From an uncultured Muribaculaceae bacterium (GTDB lineage Bacteria; Bacteroidota; Bacteroidia; Bacteroidales; Muribaculaceae), in contig CAMWUM010000106.1 in assembly GCA_947177435.1 (NCBI GenBank), forward strand, positions 1 to 6,594: DNA of 6,594 nucleotides, read 5' to 3'. The translations under genes were made by a program, and so were the position numbers. The notes beneath the pieces were generated by a model, which was not told where the DNA came from, did no database searches, and worked only from the letters and a program-made list of their open reading frames with translations. Position 1 is the first letter of the stretch. Every line of letters begins with the position of its first letter. Below, piece after piece: positions 1 through 6,594 of this stretch.

Positions 1-2202
1 GACTTGGACTCTGACAAGAAATACGTAATGGACGTAAAGCTAAAAAAGGAGTACAGCCACGGATGGATATTGAATGCCGAGGGCGGATACGGCAGCCACG
101 ACCGCTACCTGGGCCACTTATTCGGACTGAACTACACAACCCACAGCCGCTTTTCAATCTTTGGCAACGTCAATAATCTGGGCAGCGACCAAAGCCCGGG
201 CGGAGACAACAGTTATGGCTTCATGGATAAAGCCACTAATGTCGGCTCCGGACGTTCAGAACTGATTAACGGCGGCTTCGACTACAACATTGACAAGAAT
301 AAGAAAAGCTTTCGCGGCAACGCCTATGTCAGTTACAAAGAAAACTATCTTACCTCCACCACTTCAGTGGTCAACTTCTTGCCCCAGAACAACAACTACT
401 CATACTCTCGCAGCAACAGCAAGACAAGCAACATAAACGTCAGCACCTGGCACCGCCTCTCAAATTTCTCTGATTATATACGGTGGTCTGCATCCCCGAG
501 CTACAGCTACTCCAACTCTGACGGCAGCAGCGCCGATGCCCAGGCCATGTACAATTCCGAACTCACCGGCGAGCAGTGGATGGGCCTGCTAAACCGACTG
601 ATGGCCGGAGACGTCACCCCCGAGATGCGCGACAGCCTCATCAACCAGAGCCTGCGCGCTTCAGGGAGCACGAGCGTAAACCACAACGCCAACGCCGAGG
701 CTTGGGCAGACATAAAATTCCACGGCTCGCCTGACTGGCTCTCTACCCACGTCAAAGCCAACTACGCACATTCGCATTCCACAAGCCACAACCGCTACCT
801 CATCAACTATGGTAACGAAGCCGTCCCCGGACTTGGCCAACGACAGCGAACTGCCGGACATCCTAACCGCAATTACAGCATAGCGGCCGACGTCAATTAC
901 AACTATGTGTTCAGCTCAAAGACTCGCATGGACATTAAGTACAGCTTTGACGACCACTGGCACGAACAGACGTCCAACCTGTATTTGGCTCAAATCCAGG
1001 CTGATGCCACCGGCCGGTTTGACCTCCTGGCCCTCGAGCAGATAAAGGAAACTCTCGATGCCCACAACTCTTACTCTTCGCATGACCATACCACAACCCA
1101 CGACATCACTCCGAATTTTAACCATAAATTCAAACTTAGCGATTGCAATGCTTCGCTAAATGTCACTTTACCCGTGCAGATACTTACCAAGCGACTGCAC
1201 TACATTCGCGGTTCTGTCGATGTTGACCCCCGGCACACCTGGTGCCTGGTCAATAGGGGCTCAATCAATCTCAACCTTAATAAAAGCAACAACAAGGCCT
1301 ACGATACATATTCAGCAAGTTATTCGCTCACAATGTCGGCCCCCGACCTGATGCGCATGATTGACATAGTCGACGATGCCGACCCCCTTAATATTTACAT
1401 CGGCAATCCCAGCCTGCGCTCCAGCCTGACGCATAACATGAGCCTTTATTACTCGCATTTCGCCAAAAAATCGCAGACGCAGGTATCCGGCAACTTCGGC
1501 GGCTCATACCAGCAGCGGGACGTCTCTTCGGGCTACTCGCTCGATCCCACCACGGGCGTGCGCCGATACAAGGCATATAATGTCGACGGCAACTGGTCAC
1601 TCTTTTTCAGCGGCCAGTTCAACTCCACCTACGGCAAGAGCCAGCAATGGCACGTCTCAGTCATTGCCTTTGGCAGCTACTACAATTATACTAACTTGAT
1701 TAGCCTCGGCACTGGTGAGCCACAACCCTCAGACGCCCGCTCGCTTAGCGTAAATCTCATGTCCGAAGCATCGTACAGTGCCCACGGCATCAACGCGTCC
1801 GCCGGTATCTCCGCTTTGTGGACTCGCTCCTCCAACAGCGGCATGTACGGTTCGACTCCCAACAATGTCGGAAACGCCAATCCCTACATCAGCATCAGAG
1901 CCCAACTCCCTGCCCATTTCTACGCGCAAACGCAACTGCGGATGTACAACCGCCTCGGTATGAGCGACCCGGCCCTCAGCAAGCCGCAATGGGTATGGAT
2001 CGCAACCCTCTCGTACACACCCACCAAGAGGTGGACCATATCGCTCGACGGATTCGACATGCTGCGCCAACTCACCCAAGCCAACGTATCGGTTAACGCT
2101 CAGGGCCGCATTGAGACGTACTCCAACTCCCTCCCCTCATACTTTATGGCACGCGTGCAATACCGCCTCTCAATCTCGCCCAAAAAGGCAAAGACGCCTT
2201 AA
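1..2202 (+). CDS. Outer-membrane beta-barrel protein (TonB-dependent-receptor-like), 3' portion, start outside window
   Basis: The frame is open from base 1 to the TAA at 2200-2202, giving 733 residues. The first possible start, a TTG at 4-6, has no leader before it and falls inside a barrel-like sequence, so the gene almost certainly begins left of the window. The protein alternates polar and hydrophobic residues in short strands separated by Asn/Ser/Gly/Tyr-rich loops, the usual look of a large outer-membrane barrel. The end is diagnostic: a strand followed by DGFDMLRQ, then a loop, then LPSYFMARVQYRLSI as the closing strand. This matches the C-terminal pattern of the Bacteroidota outer membrane beta-barrel family (OMP_b-brl_3 type), whose full members usually carry a carboxypeptidase-like regulatory domain and a plug before the barrel. 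Those parts would lie upstream and are not visible. Eight residues (SPKKAKTP) follow the last strand. Substrate is unknown. No SusD-like partner follows; the next gene is convergent. Confidence 0.8.
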   Translation, partial: DLDSDKKYVMDVKLKKEYSHGWILNAEGGYGSHDRYLGHLFGLNYTTHSRFSIFGNVNNLGSDQSPGGDNSYGFMDKATNVGSGRSELINGGFDYNIDKNKKSFRGNAYVSYKENYLTSTTSVVNFLPQNNNYSYSRSNSKTSNINVSTWHRLSNFSDYIRWSASPSYSYSNSDGSSADAQAMYNSELTGEQWMGLLNRLMAGDVTPEMRDSLINQSLRASGSTSVNHNANAEAWADIKFHGSPDWLSTHVKANYAHSHSTSHNRYLINYGNEAVPGLGQRQRTAGHPNRNYSIAADVNYNYVFSSKTRMDIKYSFDDHWHEQTSNLYLAQIQADATGRFDLLALEQIKETLDAHNSYSSHDHTTTHDITPNFNHKFKLSDCNASLNVTLPVQILTKRLHYIRGSVDVDPRHTWCLVNRGSINLNLNKSNNKAYDTYSASYSLTMSAPDLMRMIDIVDDADPLNIYIGNPSLRSSLTHNMSLYYSHFAKKSQTQVSGNFGGSYQQRDVSSGYSLDPTTGVRRYKAYNVDGNWSLFFSGQFNSTYGKSQQWHVSVIAFGSYYNYTNLISLGTGEPQPSDARSLSVNLMSEASYSAHGINASAGISALWTRSSNSGMYGSTPNNVGNANPYISIRAQLPAHFYAQTQLRMYNRLGMSDPALSKPQWVWIATLSYTPTKRWTISLDGFDMLRQLTQANVSVNAQGRIETYSNSLPSYFMARVQYRLSISPKKAKTP

Positions 2203-2206
2203 AAAC

Positions 2207-2250
2207 AAAAAGATGCCGCCCCACAACCGAGGCGGCATCTTTTGTTTTTG
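2207..2250. terminator. Bidirectional intrinsic terminator between convergent genes
   Basis: A perfect 13-bp inverted repeat, AAAAGATGCCGCC at 2208-2220 and its complement at 2231-2243, encloses a 10-base loop (2221-2230). On the plus strand the stem runs into TTTTGTTTTT (2240-2249). On the minus strand the matching tract is the complement of the A run at 2201-2211, TTTTTGTTTTT. Both sides therefore have a GC-rich stem followed by a U-rich tract. It lies between the barrel stop (2202) and the esterase stop (2263), so it can serve both transcripts. The barrel's stop codon itself overlaps the A run. Confidence 0.88.
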
Positions 2251-2262
2251 TGCGAGCGGTTG

Positions 2263-4302
2263 TTACTTCACGCTCTTGACGGTTTTGGTGGCGCCATCGG
2301 CGTAACGGATAATCGTGATGGTCATGCCTTTCGCGTCGGCGCTAACAGGCTGGCCAAGCATATTGAAATGCTCTACGGATATAACCTCTCCGTGGTCGGC
2401 CGTTACGTCATCGATGCCCGAAAGCGAGGATGCGCGGGCAATGGCCTTGGTAAGTTCGGTGATGGCCTTGGTGTACACCGACGGAGCGTTGGAAACGAGT
2501 CCATCGTATTTGTTGATGGCCCTGTTGAGGTTGGTGGCGGCGGGCTTAGAGCGACTTTCTTCGGGAATTGAGGCATAGAGGTCCTGTGCCTGCTTGTAGG
2601 TGCGTAGGAATTCGCCCTTGTACTTCTCAGCCTGGCTCATAGCGGTGGTGATCTTGAGGTTGCCCACAATCACGGCGGCCCAGCCCTGAGCCATGCTCCA
2701 GGTGATGCGGTAGTTGCCGTCGGCCTTAACCGAGAACTCGCACTCGTGGCGGGTAGAGCCTTCGATCATGCCAGTGCCCTCGTTGAGGTTTGACGACGAC
2801 GGGAGCGAGGGGAAGGTGGCCACCACGGCGCCGCTGGCTCTCTTGACGGCGAAGTCAAACTTGACGTCGCCGCTCATCGAACCTTCGTTCCAGAAAGCGG
2901 AGTTGAACGTGGCCACGTACTTGCCCTTGGTCAGATGCAGGGCATAGTCGGGAGTATATTTGCCGTAGGTGATTTCACACTTGTCGTAGTCACGGGCGCT
3001 GAGGTAGAAGCCCTCGGCAAAGTCGCCGCCCTGCTCGAAATATTTCATGCGGGCGCCGCCTGTGTTGGCGCTCCCCGAGCCTTGCTCGTCCTTCTCTCCA
3101 TTGGCGCGGGTGTTGACGCGATGCCAACCGGTGGGAATGCCCTCGCCTACGGTGCTTTGCTCGGCGCGGAGGTCGGGATGGAATATCACCTCATACGAGG
3201 GCTCGAGGCCGACCTCTTCCTCACCAAAGTAATATGTGGCCTTATAGGTCTTGAGCACGCCGCCGTTCTCGCCCTTTACGTTGCCTACGGTCAGCAGATA
3301 CTCGCCACGCTCGACGGCGGGCACGGTGAGCGTCAGTACGTTGCCGGCGGCGCTGATGCCAAGATTGACTGTAGCGTCGTCGTTTTCGAGACGGGCGAAG
3401 GCCTCCGAACCGTCAACCTCCATATCAAACGTCATAGTCACCTGCATGCCATCGAGCGGCAGGTCGAACGCGCCGTTTTCAGGCTCAAACGCGCTTACCT
3501 TCGGAGCGTCAGGGCCGAGGCTCCAGCGCTTCATAAAGTTCCAGGCCTCGATGCTGGTGAGGCAGAAGTTCGGATCCTCCGACTGCCAGTGGCCTTTGTC
3601 TTTGAACTCAAGCAGCTGTACCTCCACGCCGTCCAGGCCGTCGGTCCACTTGGTGAGCGTGGCGCCTGAGCCGGGCTTGTTGGCTGGGTATGGCTTGATT
3701 ACCTCTGGAGTAGTTTTGCACTGGTTGTGCTTAATCCAGTTGTCGAGGGTCGGCTGCACGCCGCTGAACACGCACACGTCGTCGCCCGTGCCGTGCACAT
3801 GCATGATGGGCACGGGGCGCGAAGCGTAGGCGCTCTTGTCGCCCATGGGATAGCCGCTGACAGGCACGAATGCCGCGATGCGGTCGGGGATGCGGTTGGC
3901 GCAATGGTAGGTGAGCATGCCGCCCATCGAGAATCCGGAGAGGTAGACGCGGCTCATGCTGGTGCCGTGCTCCTCGTGCATCTTGTCGATGATGGCGAGG
4001 ATGAAGTTGATGTCGCGATTGCCAGATACGTCCCAGTACTTGTCGATGCCCTCGGGAAACACCATAACGAACTTGGCCGTGTCAGACACAGCCGTCCATT
4101 GCGAGTTGCTGTCGTGCCAGTTGGCGTCCTGATTGGCGCCGTGGCAGGCGATTACGAGCGGCGCGTCGGCCGGAAGTTCGTCGGGGACATGCACCTTGAT
4201 TTCACGCGAGATGCCGTCGACCGTCATTTTCTCCCTTGTCGTGGCCGCCGTGGCTGTGGCGAGCGCCAGCGCAAGGACGCTGGCGACTAATAGCTTTTTC
4301 AT
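2263..4302 (-). CDS. Secreted multi-domain alpha/beta-hydrolase esterase (LpqC / carbohydrate esterase family 1-like)
   Basis: This 679-residue protein starts at ATG (4302-4300) with a Sec signal peptide: MKK, a hydrophobic Leu/Ala core, and a likely cleavage near Ala20. No lipobox cysteine is seen. Residues about 21-262 form an alpha/beta hydrolase resembling the LpqC/PHB depolymerase and feruloyl/acetylxylan esterase group. Visible features are an oxyanion-type CHGAN (53-57), nucleophile Ser125 in GFSMGG, probable acid Asp174 in HGTGDD, and catalytic His238 in KGHWQ. Next come an Ig-like domain (about 266-359, SbsA/Big_5-like), a beta-rich jelly-roll-like region (about 366-553), a helical segment (about 555-627), and a C-terminal tail (about 628-679) with FNMLGQPV and RYADG, like a type IX sorting domain. 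In a gut Bacteroidales the substrate is more likely an acetyl or feruloyl ester on polysaccharide than polyhydroxybutyrate; this is inference. It is the last gene of the leftward cluster, 24 bases after the carbonic anhydrase-like gene. The hydrolase call is firm; substrate and accessory domains are less sure. Confidence 0.87.
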   Translation of the reverse strand: MKKLLVASVLALALATATAATTREKMTVDGISREIKVHVPDELPADAPLVIACHGANQDANWHDSNSQWTAVSDTAKFVMVFPEGIDKYWDVSGNRDINFILAIIDKMHEEHGTSMSRVYLSGFSMGGMLTYHCANRIPDRIAAFVPVSGYPMGDKSAYASRPVPIMHVHGTGDDVCVFSGVQPTLDNWIKHNQCKTTPEVIKPYPANKPGSGATLTKWTDGLDGVEVQLLEFKDKGHWQSEDPNFCLTSIEAWNFMKRWSLGPDAPKVSAFEPENGAFDLPLDGMQVTMTFDMEVDGSEAFARLENDDATVNLGISAAGNVLTLTVPAVERGEYLLTVGNVKGENGGVLKTYKATYYFGEEEVGLEPSYEVIFHPDLRAEQSTVGEGIPTGWHRVNTRANGEKDEQGSGSANTGGARMKYFEQGGDFAEGFYLSARDYDKCEITYGKYTPDYALHLTKGKYVATFNSAFWNEGSMSGDVKFDFAVKRASGAVVATFPSLPSSSNLNEGTGMIEGSTRHECEFSVKADGNYRITWSMAQGWAAVIVGNLKITTAMSQAEKYKGEFLRTYKQAQDLYASIPEESRSKPAATNLNRAINKYDGLVSNAPSVYTKAITELTKAIARASSLSGIDDVTADHGEVISVEHFNMLGQPVSADAKGMTITIIRYADGATKTVKSVK

Positions 4303-4326
4303 GATAGGATAGGACTTATAAATAGG

Positions 4327-4869
4327 TTAATCGTCGAGGGGGTTGTGCTCGTTGGGGTGGGTGTACCAGCGGGAATAGAGGAGGTAGTTGCGGGCAATCT
4401 TCTGGTTGATTTCCTTGCTCTGCGCGGGGTCAACCATCTTGATGAACTTGGCGGGAACGCCGCCCCACAGCTCGTTGGGGCCAATCTTGGTGCGCGACAG
4501 CACAACGGCGCCGGCCGATACGATGGCGCCCTCTCCCACTTCGGCGTCGTCCATCACCACCGCGCCCATGCCGATGAGGGCCAGGTCGTGAATCTTAGCG
4601 CCGTGGATAGTGACGTTGTGGCCGATCGACACGTCGTTGCCAATCTCGATGGTAGATTTTTTATAGAGGGTGTGGAGCACCGAACCGTCTTGAATGTTAA
4701 CGCGGTCGCCGATGCGGATGCTGTTGACGTCGCCGCGCAGCACGGTGTTGAACCATACGCTGCACTCCGAGCCCATCTCCACGTTTCCGATTACTGAAGC
4801 GTTCTCGGCCAGGAATGTGTCTTTGCCTATTACGGGGGTCTTACCCCTAAGCGGTAGTATTAATGCCAT
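4327..4869 (-). CDS. Gamma-class carbonic anhydrase-like protein (left-handed beta-helix, CamH/YrdA type)
   Basis: The product has 180 residues, a normal length for this family. Repeated hexapeptides with Ile/Val/Leu at every sixth position (for example VIGNV, IRIGDRV, IEIGNDV, AEVGEGAIV) form a left-handed beta-helix, and a C-terminal helix follows (about 147-168). The three zinc ligands of gamma carbonic anhydrases appear as His66 (VLH), His84 and His89 (IGHNVTIHG), with the five-residue spacing of the last two kept. Supporting active-site residues Arg45, Asp47, Asn58, Gln60 and Asp61 are also present. Positions equivalent to the Glu62 and Glu84 proton-shuttle residues of Methanosarcina Cam are Val48 and Tyr69, and the acidic loop is absent, as in the CamH/YrdA/PaaY group. 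Activity in CO2 hydration is therefore plausible but unproven; an acyltransferase or thioesterase-related role cannot be excluded. No signal peptide, so cytoplasmic. It starts 8 bases after the aminopeptidase stop, implying co-transcription. Confidence 0.9.
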   Translation of the reverse strand: MALILPLRGKTPVIGKDTFLAENASVIGNVEMGSECSVWFNTVLRGDVNSIRIGDRVNIQDGSVLHTLYKKSTIEIGNDVSIGHNVTIHGAKIHDLALIGMGAVVMDDAEVGEGAIVSAGAVVLSRTKIGPNELWGGVPAKFIKMVDPAQSKEINQKIARNYLLYSRWYTHPNEHNPLDD

Positions 4870-4890
4870 ATCAGTTTTTAGTTTTTAGAT
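4870..4890 (-). promoter_or_regulatory. A-rich translation-initiation region of the carbonic anhydrase-like gene
   Basis: Read on the minus strand, the bases before the ATG at 4869 are ATCTAAAAACTAAAAACTGAT. They contain two tandem copies of the 7-mer TAAAAAC (plus strand GTTTTTA at 4874-4880 and 4881-4887). The upstream gene's TAA stop lies within the start-proximal copy. No Shine-Dalgarno-like purine box is present. Bacteroidota generally initiate translation without one and favour A-rich leaders, so this probably serves as the ribosome-recruiting region while the upstream gene is still being read. The role is inferred from base composition only. Confidence 0.45.
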
Positions 4891-6594
4891 GTTAGTTTTT
4901 TGGTTTTTTCTGCAAGCCACGCAGCCTCCTCGTCGGTGAGCAGCGGCGTGAGCTTTTCGCGTACCTCGGCATGGTATGCGTCGACCCAGGTTATTTCGTC
5001 GGGCGTCATTATGCCGAGGTCAAACAGCCCGAGGTCAAACGGGCAAAGCGTCAGCGTCTCAAACTGCAGGAAGTGGCCGAACTCCGTATCCATTGCCGGC
5101 ACGCAAAGCATCAGGTTTTCGCAGCGGATGCCGTGCACGCCTTCGCGGTAGAGACCCGGCTCGTTGCTCGTGACCATGCCCTCGGTCAGCGGGGCAGGCA
5201 CATAGTTGAGCCTTATCTGGTGCGGGCCTTCGTGCACATTGAGGAAATGTCCCACGCCGTGGCCCGTGCCGTGCAGGTAGGTCAGGCCGTCCTTCCATAG
5301 GAATTGGCGGGCGAGTACGTCGAGTTGCGTGCCGCTCGTGCCCGCGGGGAACACAGCCTGCGCCAGCGCGATGTGCCCTTTCATTACTAAGGTGAAGTCG
5401 CGGCGCTCGTCGTCCGTGGGCTCGCCCAGAGAGATGGTACGCGTGATGTCGGTGGTGCCGTCAAGGTACTGCGCGCCCGAATCAATCAGCAATAGGCCGT
5501 GAGGCTCAAGCGTCGCATCGGTATCGGCCGTTGCCTCGTAATGCACGATGGCTCCGTGCGGGCCATAGCCCGCTATGGTGCCGAAACTCTCGTCGAAAAA
5601 GAGCGCCTGCTCTCCGCGGCGGCGGCGCAGTATGGCGTCAACGCCCATCTCAGTCAGTGGATTACCGGAGGCCATCGCCTGCTCAATCTCCATCAACGAG
5701 CGCACCATGGCCACGCCGTCGCGCAGCATCGCCTGGCGTATGCCCTCAATCTGTACGGCGTTCTTGCACGCCTTGGCCATAGCTACGGGCGATGCTCCGT
5801 ACACAGCCCGCTTGCCCAGCAGAGCCGCCAGCGTAGCCGATATGCCGCCCTCGTTAACCAGCACCCGAGCCGTGCTCGGCAGCGACAGCAGGAAGTCGGC
5901 AATGCCGTCATATGGGCGGCACTCCACGCCCTGCCCGTGCAGGTACTCGGCGGAGGCGGCGTCGACTTTGTCGGGATCAATAAACAGAATCGACCCTTCG
6001 GTCGCGACATACAGGTAGGCCGTGGCCACAGGGTTGCAGCGCACGTCGCGGCAGCGTATGTTGAGCGTCCAAGCAATCTCGTCGAGAGCCGTGAGCAGCG
6101 CGCTTGAGGCCTGAGACTCTTCGGACTTAGCCAGCACGCCTTTTATCTTGTTGGCGGCCGATTCGCCGGCGTATTTTTCTTCGTGAATAAAAATCTTGTC
6201 CTTAGGCAGCGGCGGACGCTCGGCCCAGATGTCACCCAGAGGGTCGAAAGCCGAGTCGAGCTTAAGCCCGCGGGCAGCAAACCAGCCGCGCAGCTCGTTG
6301 GCCCTTGCTGCAGTGAAGAGCATTCCATCAAGCCCGACGACCGCCCCTGCGGACAGATGAGCGGCGAGCCACTCCTCGATGCCGGGCGTACCGGGCAGGC
6401 CCATCTTCATAAGCTCCACGCCCGTACCGGCCAACTGATCAGCCGCCTGTATGAAATAGCGCGAATCGGTCCACAGCAGCGCATCCTCGGCCGTGACCAC
6501 AAGCGTGCCGGCCGAACCGGTAAAGCCCGTCAAAAAGCGTATAGCCTGCCAATGCCGGGCCAGATATTCACTCTGGTGAGGGTCAGTCTGCGGC
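4878..6594 (-). CDS. pepP: Xaa-Pro aminopeptidase (aminopeptidase P, M24B, long three-domain form), N-terminus outside window
   Basis: This metallopeptidase removes the N-terminal residue from peptides with proline in second position. The apparent start at 6533 is a TTG inside the gene: the frame stays open to the right edge and reads DPHQSEYLARHW, then IRFLTGFTGSAG, the conserved N-terminal motif of the family. The true start is therefore beyond 6594, probably by a few tens of codons judging from a family length near 595. Counting the Leu codon at 6533-6531 as residue 1, two creatinase-type domains cover about 1-260, the M24 pita-bread domain about 262-478, and the M24 C-terminal domain about 488-548. 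All five metal ligands are present: Asp351 (IDSGA), Asp362 (TTDITRT), His425 (GTGHG), Glu458 (SNEPG) and Glu472 (IRCEN). His331, His421 and His434 match the other conserved histidines. The architecture resembles human XPNPEP1 more than the shorter E. coli PepP. No signal peptide can be judged. It is the first visible gene of the leftward cluster. Confidence 0.95.
   Translation of the reverse strand, partial: PQTDPHQSEYLARHWQAIRFLTGFTGSAGTLVVTAEDALLWTDSRYFIQAADQLAGTGVELMKMGLPGTPGIEEWLAAHLSAGAVVGLDGMLFTAARANELRGWFAARGLKLDSAFDPLGDIWAERPPLPKDKIFIHEEKYAGESAANKIKGVLAKSEESQASSALLTALDEIAWTLNIRCRDVRCNPVATAYLYVATEGSILFIDPDKVDAASAEYLHGQGVECRPYDGIADFLLSLPSTARVLVNEGGISATLAALLGKRAVYGASPVAMAKACKNAVQIEGIRQAMLRDGVAMVRSLMEIEQAMASGNPLTEMGVDAILRRRRGEQALFFDESFGTIAGYGPHGAIVHYEATADTDATLEPHGLLLIDSGAQYLDGTTDITRTISLGEPTDDERRDFTLVMKGHIALAQAVFPAGTSGTQLDVLARQFLWKDGLTYLHGTGHGVGHFLNVHEGPHQIRLNYVPAPLTEGMVTSNEPGLYREGVHGIRCENLMLCVPAMDTEFGHFLQFETLTLCPFDLGLFDLGIMTPDEITWVDAYHAEVREKLTPLLTDEEAAWLAEKTKKLTSKN

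Noticed and set aside
4..6. TTG as the start codon of the barrel gene
   Set aside because: The frame is open through base 1 and no signal peptide follows; the sequence is already mid-protein.
2935..3669. A 244-codon open frame on the plus strand, opposite the esterase
   Set aside because: It is fully antisense to a well-supported gene, has no recognisable domain, and is explained by GC-biased third positions of the esterase codons.
3727..4290. A 187-codon plus-strand open frame opposite the esterase's 5' half, and a 192-codon one at 3251-3829
   Set aside because: Both are antisense shadows; their His/Ala/Val-rich composition mirrors the complementary coding strand and no motif is seen.
4303..4326. 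Possible separate promoter for the esterase in the 24-base gap (TATTTATAAG on the minus strand)
   Set aside because: It is AT-rich but does not fit the Bacteroidota -7 pattern TAnnTTTG with a -33 TTTG, and the gap is too short to separate it from an ordinary leader.
5499..6107. A 202-codon plus-strand open frame opposite the aminopeptidase
   Set aside because: It is Arg/His/Ala-rich, has no family resemblance, and overlaps a gene with all catalytic residues intact.
1..6594. CRISPR array, tRNA or rRNA genes, insertion sequences, phage or toxin-antitoxin genes
   Set aside because: No repeat-spacer pattern, cloverleaf, terminal inverted repeats or transposase-like protein was seen, and the window is nearly filled by four conventional genes.

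Overview
The window looks like ordinary chromosomal DNA from a gut-type member of the Bacteroidales, probably near Muribaculaceae. This rests on three things: a large Asn/Ser/Tyr-rich outer-membrane beta-barrel of a type common in Bacteroidota, a secreted esterase ending in a Bacteroidota-style C-terminal sorting-like tail, and A-rich leaders without a Shine-Dalgarno motif before the start codons. Base composition is moderately GC-rich. The family assignment is inference; no phylogenetic marker is present.

Layout: one gene reads rightward and three read leftward, so the two groups converge near base 2230. Bases 1-2202 (+) are the 3' part of an outer-membrane beta-barrel gene whose start lies left of the window. 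Bases 2207-2250 hold a strong, nearly symmetric hairpin flanked by A and T runs, which can end transcription from both sides. On the minus strand, read right to left, are a long-form Xaa-Pro aminopeptidase (its N-terminus lies off the right edge), a gamma-class carbonic anhydrase-like hexapeptide-repeat protein, and a 679-residue secreted, multi-domain alpha/beta-hydrolase esterase. Gaps of 8 and 24 bases suggest these three are co-transcribed.

How they work together: no shared pathway is obvious. The aminopeptidase and the carbonic anhydrase-like protein are predicted cytoplasmic housekeeping enzymes. The esterase is exported and probably acts on ester-decorated polysaccharide or a similar extracellular ester. 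The barrel gene is convergent and need not be functionally linked.

The window is almost fully coding, with no gene-free stretch over about 60 bases. I found no RNA genes, mobile elements, CRISPR array or phage genes, and no clear evidence of an undescribed system. The least routine item is the domain architecture of the esterase.
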